Of a DNA stretch of 5,431 nt, positions 1 to 5,095 are shown one piece after another (position 1 is the stretch's first letter; every line of letters starts with the position of its first letter). Below the pieces are notes generated by a model, which was not told where the DNA came from, made no database searches, and saw only the letters and a program-made list of their open reading frames with translations. The translations under genes were made by a program, and so were the position numbers. Origin of the DNA: Bacillota bacterium (lineage in GTDB: Bacteria; Bacillota; Sulfobacillia; Symbiobacteriales; ZC4RG38); assembly GCA_003242505.1 (NCBI GenBank), contig QGUP01000160.1, positions 1 through 5,431 of the forward strand, written 5' to 3'.

Positions 1-31
1 CCGCGATGCCGTTCGTTTTCCCCGCCCCGGA

Positions 32-61
32 CCCGGTATACAAAAATATTATTATACCGGG
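32..61 (-). promoter_or_regulatory. AT-rich operator-like inverted repeat over a TATAAT box
   Basis: Perfect 9-bp arms CCCGGTATA (32-40) and TATACCGGG (53-61) flank a 12-bp AT-rich centre. On the minus strand TATAAT (51-56), an exact -10 consensus, lies across the inner end of one arm. No convincing -35 is present at 16-18 bp, so a promoter would need an activator or may not exist. It would fire out of the window toward a gene beyond position 1. The rest of 1-182 holds only the repeats and hairpins listed. Confidence 0.4.
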
Positions 62-72
62 ACATTTCCTGC

Positions 73-101
73 AAAACGTTGCCGCCGGGCCTGGCCCCGG
101 C
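73..101 (-). terminator. Weak terminator candidate for the liv operon
   Basis: On the minus strand, GCCGGG (96-101) pairs with CCCGGC (84-89) around a 6-nt loop, and TTTT (73-76) comes 7 nt later. The U-run is short and far from the stem, so support is weak. No better intrinsic terminator is visible between livF and the window edge. Confidence 0.2.
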
Positions 102-122
102 CTCCCCCGCCCCCGCCTACCT

Positions 123-192
123 GCCCGGGGCCAGCCTACCCGGCCCCGGCTCCCCGCCCGGGGCCAGCCTGCCCGGCCAGGCCTACCCGGCC
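123..192. repeat. Imperfect GC-rich direct repeats at the livF 3' end
   Basis: Positions 123-145 and 156-178 are a 23-bp direct repeat with one mismatch (GCCCGGGGCCAGCCT then A or G, then CCCGGCC), offset by 33 bp. A shorter third copy of CCTACCCGGCC (135-145) recurs at 182-192 and there contains the livF stop codon. It looks like local duplication of the livF 3' end. There are too few copies and no spacers for a CRISPR. Confidence 0.7.
142..165 (-). repeat. GC-rich hairpin downstream of livF
   Basis: Perfect 8-bp stem GGCCCCGG/CCGGGGCC (158-165 with 142-149 on the minus strand) with an 8-nt loop, 17 nt after the livF stop. No U-tract follows, so it is more likely an mRNA 3'-end structure than a classical terminator. 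Confidence 0.5.
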
Positions 193-899
193 CGGGCCGC
201 CTCCCCGAGATAAGCGGACCGGACCGCCGGGTGGTCCCGGAGCTCCTGGGCCGGCCCCGAGAGGACGATCCGGCCGGCCTCCAGGACGTAGGCCCGGTGG
301 GCGATGGAGAGGGCCATGTTGGCGTTCTGCTCCACCAGCAGCACCGTTGTCCCCTGGGCGTTGATCTCCTGGATGATCTCGAAGATCTCCTGGACCAGCA
401 GGGGCGAGAGGCCCATGGAGGGCTCGTCCAGGAGGAGCAGCCGGGGGCGGTTCATCAGCGCCCGGCCGATCGCGAGCATCTGCTGCTCGCCCCCGGAGAG
501 GGTGCCCGCGAGCTGGTTCTGCCGCTCCCGAAGCCGGGGAAACCGCTCGAAGACCCGCTCCATGTTCTCCCGAACCTTCTCCCGGGGAGTGAGGAAGGCG
601 CCCAGCTCCAGGTTCTCCCGGACGGTCATGTCGGCGAAGACCCGCCGGCCCTCGGGGACGTGGCCGATCCCCAGGGCGACGATCCGGTGGGCTTTTTCCC
701 GGGTGATGTCCCGGCCCTCGAAGACCACCTGGCCGCCGGCGATCCGGACGAGGCCCGAGATCGCCCGGAGGGTGGTGGACTTGCCGGCGCCGTTGGCGCC
801 GATGAGGGTGACGATCTCGCCGGCCTGAACCTCGAAGGAGATCCGGTGGAGGGCCTCGATGGCGCCGTACCGGACTTGCAGGTCCCGCACCTGGAGCAT
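183..899 (-). CDS. livF: Branched-chain amino acid ABC transporter, ATP-binding protein LivF
   Basis: Cytoplasmic ATPase subunit of a HAAT-family importer, 238 aa, a normal LivF length. Walker A GANGAGKS is at residues 34-41, signature LSGGEQQ at 134-140 and Walker B LLLLDE at 154-159. Two LivF hallmarks replace canonical residues: VPEGR (E83) stands where most ABC ATPases have the Q-loop glutamine, and VEQN (Q191) stands where they have the switch histidine. The C-terminus HPAVRSAYLG is typical of the family. It is the last gene of the operon. I start it at the ATG at 899, which shares one base with the livG stop (TGATG) and gives the usual MLxVRDL N-terminus. A GTG at 902 would add one residue. 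No strong ribosome site precedes either start, so translation is probably coupled to livG. Family assignment is firm; the exact substrate (Leu/Ile/Val or another amino acid or amide) cannot be read from this subunit. Confidence 0.95.
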   Translation of the reverse strand: MLQVRDLQVRYGAIEALHRISFEVQAGEIVTLIGANGAGKSTTLRAISGLVRIAGGQVVFEGRDITREKAHRIVALGIGHVPEGRRVFADMTVRENLELGAFLTPREKVRENMERVFERFPRLRERQNQLAGTLSGGEQQMLAIGRALMNRPRLLLLDEPSMGLSPLLVQEIFEIIQEINAQGTTVLLVEQNANMALSIAHRAYVLEAGRIVLSGPAQELRDHPAVRSAYLGEAARAG

Positions 900-1669
900 C
901 ACGCGATCGCCGCCCTTCCGAGGTAGGCTTCCAGCACCCGGGGGTGCTGCTGGATCTCGGCGGGGGTCCCCTCCGCGATGGACTGGCCGAAGTCCAGGAC
1001 CACCAGCCGCTCGCAGAGGTTCATCACGAGCCCCATCTGGTGCTCGATGAGCAGGATGGTGAGGTCAAAGTCCCGGCGGATCTCCCGGATCAGTTCCACC
1101 AGGTTGGCCACTTCCGCCGGGTTCATCCCGGCCGCGGGCTCATCCAGGAGGAGGAGCTTGGGCCGGGTGGCCAGGGCCCGGGCGATCTCCAGCCGGCGCT
1201 GGTCGCCGTAGGGCAGGGCCCCTGCCTTCTCGTGCTGCCGGTCCAAAAGGCCCATCCGCTCCAGCAGGGCCTGGGCCTCCCGGGTCAGGTCCGCCTCCCG
1301 GCGCCGGTACCGGGAGGTGCGGAGCAAGGTGTCCACGAGACCATAGCCGCACCGGGCGTGCATCACCGTCCGGACGTTGTCGAGCACCGACATCTCCTTG
1401 AAGAGACGGATGTTCTGGAAGGTCCGGGCGATCCCGAGCTGGGTGATCCGCCAGGGCGGCAGGCCGGTCAGGTCCCTGCCTTCGAAGATGACCTTGCCCC
1501 GGGTCGGCGGGAAGATGCCGGTGATCACGTTGAAGACCGTCGTCTTCCCCGCGCCGTTGGGGCCGATGAGCCCGACCAGTTCCCCCCGCTCCAGGGTCAG
1601 GTTGAAGTTCTCCACCGCCTTCAGGCCACCGAAATAGCGGGACACCCCGCGGCACTCAAGCAGAGGCAC
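899..1669 (-). CDS. livG: Branched-chain amino acid ABC transporter, ATP-binding protein LivG
   Basis: Second cytoplasmic ATPase of the importer, 256 aa, the usual LivG length. Walker A GPNGAGKT is at residues 36-43, Q-loop Q85 in ARTFQNIRLF, Walker B LLLLDE at 172-177 and switch histidine H210 in LLIEHQM. The signature motif is the LivG variant LPYGDQRRLE (152-161) in place of LSGGQ. The C-terminal segment with EGTPAEIQQHPRVLEAYLG is the extension typical of branched-chain transporter ATPases. The start is GTG. GGAG at 1677-1680 lies 7 nt upstream of it, inside the end of livM, and the two genes overlap by 14 bp in different frames. LivG should pair with LivF and dock on LivH and LivM. Urea and amide importers have related ATPases, but the motif set and neighbours fit LivG best. 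Confidence 0.96.
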   Translation of the reverse strand: MPLLECRGVSRYFGGLKAVENFNLTLERGELVGLIGPNGAGKTTVFNVITGIFPPTRGKVIFEGRDLTGLPPWRITQLGIARTFQNIRLFKEMSVLDNVRTVMHARCGYGLVDTLLRTSRYRRREADLTREAQALLERMGLLDRQHEKAGALPYGDQRRLEIARALATRPKLLLLDEPAAGMNPAEVANLVELIREIRRDFDLTILLIEHQMGLVMNLCERLVVLDFGQSIAEGTPAEIQQHPRVLEAYLGRAAIA

Positions 1670-2666
1670 GGCCCTTCTCCCCCTTCCCTGTCACGATCTG
1701 AACCGGTTCGCCGCCGCCGAGGATCCGGAGGCTCCACTCCCGGCCGCCCATCAGCCCCTGGGGCCGCCGGACCATCAGCACGATCAGGATGATGGCGTAG
1801 ATCACGCCCCGCCAGTCCAGGTAGTCCTGGGGCAGGATGCCCCGGAGCCACTCCTGGAGGAAGACCAGGCCGATGGCCGTCACCACGGTGCCCGTCAGGC
1901 TCCCCAGGCCCCCCAGGACCACAATCAGGAGCACGTCCAGGGACTTCAGGAAGTCAAAGCTCTGGGGATGGAGGTACGAGTACCGGTGGGCGTAGAGGCC
2001 CCCGGCCAGCCCCGCCAGGCCGCAGCCGAGGACAAAGGCCAGGGTCTTGAACCGGGTCGTGTGGATCCCCATGATGTCCGCCGCGATCTCGTCCTCCCGG
2101 ACCGAGAGGCAGGCCCGGCCGTAGCTGGAGTGGACCAGGTTCCGGACCAGGAGGATGGCCAGCACCGCGCCCCAGAAGACCCAGGGGAAGGTGGTCGTCT
2201 GGGGGATCCCCAGCATCCCCCGGGCCCCGCCCAGGGTCGGGGAAAGCTTGTCGCTGTTGTCCAGGAGCACCTTGACGATGAACCCAAACCCCAGGGTGGC
2301 GATCCCCAGGTAGTCCGACCGGAGCCGGAGGATCGGCAGCCCGATGAGAAAGGCCACCAGGCCCGCCGCCCCGGCGCCCGCGGCCAGGGCCAACACGTAC
2401 CAGTGGATCTCGCCCCCGAGGGTCTTGGTGATCAGCCCCGCGGTGTAGGCGCCAATGCCGTAGAAGGCCGCGTGGCCCAGGGAGAACTGGCCGGCGAAGC
2501 CGTAGATGAGGCTGAGGCCCACCGCGGAGATGGTGATGATCAGGCTGAGGTCCATCACCTGGGCCCAGTAGGCACCGATCACGCCGGTCCGCCGCAAGAG
2601 TTCGAGGAGGATGTAGAGCCCGACCACGGCAGCGGCCGCTGCCAGTCGCTTGCTCGTCTGCGCCAC
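1656..2666 (-). CDS. livM: Branched-chain amino acid ABC transporter, permease LivM
   Basis: Inner-membrane permease subunit, 336 aa from the start chosen here. It is strongly hydrophobic with many membrane spans. It carries the LivM motif YGFAGQFSLGHAAFYGIGAY (residues 55-74), RLRSDYLGIATLGFG (114-128), the cytoplasmic coupling segment GRACLSVREDEIAADIMGI (183-201) that should contact the ATPases, LGGLGSLTGT (251-260) and RPQGLMG (301-307). The start is corrected: the longest reading frame begins at a GTG at 2675, but that codon overlaps the perfect AGGAGG (2675-2680). The in-frame GTG at 2666 sits 8 nt after AGGAGG and gives MAQTSKRLAA. The ribosome site overlaps the livH stop codon, so livH and livM are probably translationally coupled. 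The C-terminal tail after residue 310 is polar and presumably cytoplasmic. Confidence 0.95.
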   Translation of the reverse strand: MAQTSKRLAAAAAVVGLYILLELLRRTGVIGAYWAQVMDLSLIITISAVGLSLIYGFAGQFSLGHAAFYGIGAYTAGLITKTLGGEIHWYVLALAAGAGAAGLVAFLIGLPILRLRSDYLGIATLGFGFIVKVLLDNSDKLSPTLGGARGMLGIPQTTTFPWVFWGAVLAILLVRNLVHSSYGRACLSVREDEIAADIMGIHTTRFKTLAFVLGCGLAGLAGGLYAHRYSYLHPQSFDFLKSLDVLLIVVLGGLGSLTGTVVTAIGLVFLQEWLRGILPQDYLDWRGVIYAIILIVLMVRRPQGLMGGREWSLRILGGGEPVQIVTGKGEKGRASA

Positions 2667-2674
2667 CGGTGCCA

Positions 2675-2680
2675 CCTCCT
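2675..2680 (-). promoter_or_regulatory. livM ribosome binding site that decides the start
   Basis: Perfect AGGAGG overlapping the livH stop codon TAG (2679-2681). It is 8 nt before GTG at 2666 and overlaps the alternative GTG at 2675, so it selects the shorter livM. Confidence 0.85.
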
Positions 2681-3602
2681 ACACCTTCTCCGGGCCGGCC
2701 TTGCCCAAGAGGCCCGCCGGCCGGACCAGCAGGACCAGGATCAAGAGGGAAAAGGCGATCGCGTCCCGGAACTCCGAGGAGATGTAGGCCGCGGTCATCA
2801 CCTCGGCCTGCCCCATGATGAGCGCCCCCAGGACCGCGCCGGGGATGTTGCCGATTCCCCCGAGGACCGCGGCGGTGAAGGCCTTCAGCCCGGGCATGAT
2901 GCCCATGAAGGGGTGGATCTGGGGGTAAGCCAGGGCGTAGAGCACCCCGGCGGCCGCCGCCAGGGCGGAACCGATGGCAAAGGTGTAGGCGATGACCTTG
3001 TCCACGTCGATGCCCATCAGCCGGGCCGCGTCCACGTCGAAGGCGACCGCTCGCATCGCCTTGCCGATCTTGGTCCGGTAGACCACGTACTGGAGGGCCA
3101 GCAAGAGCCCCAGCACCACCGCGATCACCAGCAGCTGGATGTTGCTGATCCCCACCCCGCCCAGGGTCCACCGGACGTCGCCAAAGGGCCGCTCCACCAC
3201 CCGGAAGTTGGGGCCGAAGACGAACTTCAGGCTGGAGAAGTACTCAATAAACAGGGAGACGCCGATGGCGGTGATGAGGGCGGCGATCCGGGGCGCCCCC
3301 TTGGCCCGGAGGGGCCGGTAGGCGATCCGCTCGATCATAACCCCGAAGACGGCGCACCCCGCCATGGCCACCAGGATGGCCGCGGGCCAGGGCAAGCCCC
3401 AGTAGGTAAACCCGAAGACTCCCAGGAACGCCCCCACCATGAAGATGTCGCCATGGGCGAAATTGATCAGCTTGATGATGCCGTACACCATGGTGTAGCC
3501 CAGGGCGATCAGGGCGTAGACGAAGCCGAGCTGCAGGCCGTTGAGGACCTGCTCGAGTAGGAGCGGCAATCCGTTGCGGATCGATTCCAGCAGATACCCC
3601 AC
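2679..3602 (-). CDS. livH: Branched-chain amino acid ABC transporter, permease LivH
   Basis: Inner-membrane permease subunit, 307 aa, close to the usual LivH size. Family motifs in order are NGLQLGFVYALIALGYTMVY (residues 21-40), GIIKLINFAHGDIFMVGAFL (41-60), YRPLRAKGAPRIAALITAIG (95-114), the coupling segment GKAMRAVAFDVDAARLMGID (180-199), MPGLKAFTAAVLGGIGNIPG (236-255) and the terminal RPAGLLG (294-300). It should pair with LivM to form the transport path. The start is GTG at 3602. Its ribosome site is the G-run GGAGGGGG at 3613-3620, with somewhat long spacing. The gene follows livK after 80 bp containing a 14-bp hairpin and is 12 bp from livM. No disruption is seen. Confidence 0.96.
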   Translation of the reverse strand: MGYLLESIRNGLPLLLEQVLNGLQLGFVYALIALGYTMVYGIIKLINFAHGDIFMVGAFLGVFGFTYWGLPWPAAILVAMAGCAVFGVMIERIAYRPLRAKGAPRIAALITAIGVSLFIEYFSSLKFVFGPNFRVVERPFGDVRWTLGGVGISNIQLLVIAVVLGLLLALQYVVYRTKIGKAMRAVAFDVDAARLMGIDVDKVIAYTFAIGSALAAAAGVLYALAYPQIHPFMGIMPGLKAFTAAVLGGIGNIPGAVLGALIMGQAEVMTAAYISSEFRDAIAFSLLILVLLVRPAGLLGKAGPEKV

Positions 3603-3630
3603 GCAGATGTTGCCCCCTCCGTGGTGGCGG

Positions 3631-3662
3631 GCCGGGGCAGGGCCGGGCGGCCCTGCCCCGGC
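3631..3662 (-). repeat. Perfect 14-bp inverted repeat between livK and livH
   Basis: The arms 3631-3644 and 3649-3662 are exact reverse complements, almost all G and C, around a 4-nt loop. The hairpin starts 20 nt after the livK stop (3683) and no U-run follows, so it is not a standard intrinsic terminator. In binding-protein operons such a structure commonly protects the upstream mRNA end and lets the receptor be made in excess over the membrane subunits. That role is inferred here. Confidence 0.85.
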
Positions 3663-3682
3663 GCCGTCCCCAGATTGATGAC

Positions 3683-4834
3683 TTATGGATTGACGGAAGC
3701 GATGAACCTGGTGGTCTTGTCGGCCTGAACCTGGAGGATCGCCGCAGACTTGACCGGGTTGCCGTTCTCGTCAAAGCTGATCTGGCCGCTGACGGCGCTG
3801 AACCCCTTCAGGTTCTGGATGGCCTGCCGGATCTGATCCGGGTCGCTAGTGTTGGACCGGCGGATCCCCTCGAGGAGGATGTTGGTGGCGTCGTAGGCCA
3901 GGGCCGCCAGCGCGTCGGGCACGGTGCCGTACTTGGCCTGGTAGTCCGCCACGAACTTCTGAACCTCCGGGCGGGTGTCCTCGGGGGAGTAGTGGTTGGT
4001 GAAATAACCGCCGGCCATGGTGGCGAAGTCGAGTTCGGCGGAGTCCCAGCCGTCGCCGCCCATCATCGTCGCGGTGATGCCTTTGGCCCGGGCTTGCTTG
4101 CCGATGAGGGAGACCTTCTGATAGTAGTCGGGCAGGTACAGCAGGTCCGGTTTGGCGTCGGCCACCTTGCTCAGGATGGCGGAGAAGTCGGTGTCCGCAA
4201 GGGCGTAAGCCTCCCAGGCGACCACTTGCCCGCCCCCGGCCTCAAAGTGCCGCCGGAAATTCTCCGCCAGGCCGACGCTGTAGTCGTTCCCCTTGTCATA
4301 GAGCACAGCAGCAGTCCTGGCCCCCAGGGTCTCCAGGGCGAACTTGGCCGCCACCTGGCCCTGGAAGGGGTCGATGAAGCAGGCCCGGAAGACGAAGGGC
4401 TTCCGGTTGCCCTTGTCGTCCACCGTCACCGCGGGGTTGGTGGCAGTACCGGTGATGTGGACCACCCGGTGCTCGTTGGCCACGTTGCTCACCGGGATGG
4501 TCACCTTGGAGGAGACCGAACCCACCAGGGCGTGGACCTTCTGCTCGGTGATGAGCTTGGTGGCGATGTTAAGCGCCTCGGTGGGGTCGTTCCGGTCGTC
4601 CTGGATGAAGTACTCGATGGAGAAGTCCCCGGCCTTGTGCCCCGCCTGCTCCAGGGCCAGTTCAAAGCCGTTCTTCGTGGACTCGCCGAAGGTCTTCACG
4701 TCCCCGGTGAGGGGTGCGATCAGCCCGATCCGGACCACCTTCTCGCCCCCGGCGCCGGATCCCCCGGAGCCGCTGCCGCAGCCGGCCAGGACCCCCAGCC
4801 CCAGGACCAGAGCCGCTGCCATCCCCCGCCTCAT
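3683..4834 (-). CDS. livK: Branched-chain amino acid ABC transporter, substrate-binding lipoprotein LivK
   Basis: Extracytoplasmic receptor of the importer, 383 aa. The N-terminus is a lipoprotein signal: MRR, a hydrophobic stretch, then lipobox LAGC (residues 16-19). C19 should be lipidated. A Gly/Ser tether (20-30) precedes the periplasmic-binding-protein type I fold, which opens with VVRIGLIAPLTGDVKTFG. VGSVSSKVTIPVSN (104-117) and ITGTATNP (127-134) match the region that holds the ligand's amino-acid head group in LivJ/LivK. NDYSVG (183-188), LPDYYQ (234-239) and GGDGWDS (259-265) are the other expected pocket segments. ATG at 4834 has AGGAGG 10 nt upstream. Ligand specificity is inferred from family and neighbours. 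This family also binds other amino acids, amides and urea, so Leu/Ile/Val is likely but not proven. Confidence 0.93.
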   Translation of the reverse strand: MRRGMAAALVLGLGVLAGCGSGSGGSGAGGEKVVRIGLIAPLTGDVKTFGESTKNGFELALEQAGHKAGDFSIEYFIQDDRNDPTEALNIATKLITEQKVHALVGSVSSKVTIPVSNVANEHRVVHITGTATNPAVTVDDKGNRKPFVFRACFIDPFQGQVAAKFALETLGARTAAVLYDKGNDYSVGLAENFRRHFEAGGGQVVAWEAYALADTDFSAILSKVADAKPDLLYLPDYYQKVSLIGKQARAKGITATMMGGDGWDSAELDFATMAGGYFTNHYSPEDTRPEVQKFVADYQAKYGTVPDALAALAYDATNILLEGIRRSNTSDPDQIRQAIQNLKGFSAVSGQISFDENGNPVKSAAILQVQADKTTRFIASVNP

Positions 4835-4844
4835 GCCGATGCCA

Positions 4845-4850
4845 CCTCCT
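4845..4850 (-). promoter_or_regulatory. livK ribosome binding site AGGAGG
   Basis: Perfect AGGAGG followed by TGG, with 10 nt between the hexamer and the ATG at 4834. It fixes the livK start and suggests high translation, as expected for a binding protein. Confidence 0.85.
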
Positions 4851-4860
4851 TACCTCACTT

Positions 4861-4888
4861 GTTATGAATCGTGGGTAAAGAAAAACAA
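4861..4888 (-). promoter_or_regulatory. Alternative weak promoter directly before livK
   Basis: TTGTTT (4883-4888) and CATAAC (4861-4866) are 16 bp apart on the minus strand. The start point would lie just ahead of the livK ribosome site, giving a very short leader. The -35 lies in the U-tract of the upstream structure, so the match may only reflect T-richness. If real, the structure at 4877-4979 would terminate upstream RNA and not control livK. Confidence 0.25.
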
Positions 4889-4979
4889 CCTCCGCTGACC
4901 TGCCCGTCGTCCCCTCCTTTCCGGTCTCGCCCAGGCCTCCCTGGGATTTAACCTTCGGGTTTCGACACGCAGGGCGGAG
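4877..4979 (-). ncRNA. Branched structured RNA with terminal U-tract (leader attenuator or small RNA)
   Basis: On the minus strand a long outer stem pairs 4963-4979 with 4890-4909. It has 6 bp (CTCCGC/GCGGAG), a 3-nt bulge, 5 bp (CCTGC/GCAGG), a G-G mismatch, then TGTCG/CGACG including one G-U pair. It encloses a 4-bp hairpin (AACC, loop CGAA, GGTT; 4950-4961) and a perfect 6-bp hairpin (CCCAGG, loop GAGG, CCTGGG; 4930-4945), plus an unpaired purine-rich stretch (4910-4929). One base after the stem comes TTGTTTTTCTTT (4877-4888). The layout is that of an intrinsic terminator with an unusually elaborate, junction-bearing stem, 42 nt before livK. I do not recognise a known riboswitch: T-box, SAM, TPP, FMN and cyclic-di-GMP core motifs are not seen. 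Roles left open are livK leader attenuator, riboswitch-like element, or free small RNA. Confidence 0.5.
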
Positions 4980-5013
4980 ATCCTTCAGATTGCCCGGATA
5001 TATCCGTCAACAT
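4948..5013 (-). CDS. Possible 21-residue leader peptide ORF upstream of livK
   Basis: ATG at 5013 opens a 21-codon ORF ending with TAA at 4948-4950. It begins MLTDISGQSEG and ends CVSKPEG. GGAG at 5021-5024 is 7 nt upstream, a good ribosome-site spacing. The ORF runs through the 5' arm of the branched structure at 4890-4979 and stops just after its first inner hairpin, so a translating ribosome would open that structure. It has only one Leu, one Ile and one Val, so it lacks the codon clustering of a classical ilv/leu attenuator peptide. It may be chance. If the weak promoter at 4997-5025 is the real one, this ORF is not transcribed with its ribosome site. Confidence 0.25.
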   Translation of the reverse strand: MLTDISGQSEGSPPCVSKPEG

Positions 5014-5025
5014 GCGCTTGCTCCA
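4997..5025 (-). promoter_or_regulatory. Weak sigma70-type promoter candidate before the structured RNA
   Basis: TGGAGC (5020-5025) and TATATC (4997-5002) are 17 bp apart on the minus strand, each only a partial match to -35 and -10 consensus. The start point would fall a short distance before the outer stem at 4979. The -10 lies in a perfect 12-bp palindrome CGGATATATCCG (4995-5006), which could be an operator. It competes with the idea that GGAG at 5021-5024 is a ribosome site. Confidence 0.25.
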
Positions 5026-5068
5026 GTTATTTGTGCAATAAATCCACCTTTCGCTCTTTAAAGTATTA

Positions 5069-5095
5069 GCCGGCTCTCACCCCCGGAGAGCCAGC
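5069..5095 (-). terminator. Hairpin spanning the TPR gene stop codon, probable terminator
   Basis: A 10-bp stem (5086-5095 with 5069-5078, one G-U pair) has a 7-nt loop, and the TGA stop (5077-5079) falls at the loop and 3' arm. It is followed by TAATACTTTAAAG, which is only moderately U-rich. It would end the TPR transcript before the livK leader. The weak U-tract leaves termination efficiency uncertain. Confidence 0.45.

Noticed and set aside
102..192. CRISPR-like or mobile-element repeat downstream of livF
   Set aside because: There are only two good copies at 33-bp offset with related sequence between them, and no unique spacers, transposase or target duplications.
6..926. 306-codon open frame on the plus strand opposite livF
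   Set aside because: It is antisense to a clear ABC ATPase. Its Pro/Gly/Arg/Asp-rich composition is what GC-rich antisense frames give, and it shows no recognisable domain.
1954..3171. 405-codon minus-strand frame across the livH/livM junction
   Set aside because: It is out of frame with both permeases, has Gly/Arg/Pro-rich composition and no hydrophobic segments, and the real frames there match LivH and LivM.
1968..3560. 530-codon open frame on the plus strand opposite livM and livH
   Set aside because: It is antisense to two permease genes with full family motifs. It is a low-complexity, His/Asp/Gly/Pro-rich frame caused by codon bias.
183..4834. Urea (Urt) or amide transporter instead of Liv
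   Set aside because: Family motifs, lengths and the K-H-M-G-F order fit Liv, and no urease or amidase genes are in view. Substrate is still only inferred.
3992..4867. 291-codon plus-strand frame opposite livK
   Set aside because: It is a shadow of livK. It has no domain features and runs into the livK leader.
4835..5076. T-box or other known amino-acid riboswitch in the livK leader
   Set aside because: No T-box sequence (AGGGTGGTACCGCG-like) or other core motif I know was found, so the structure is reported as unassigned.
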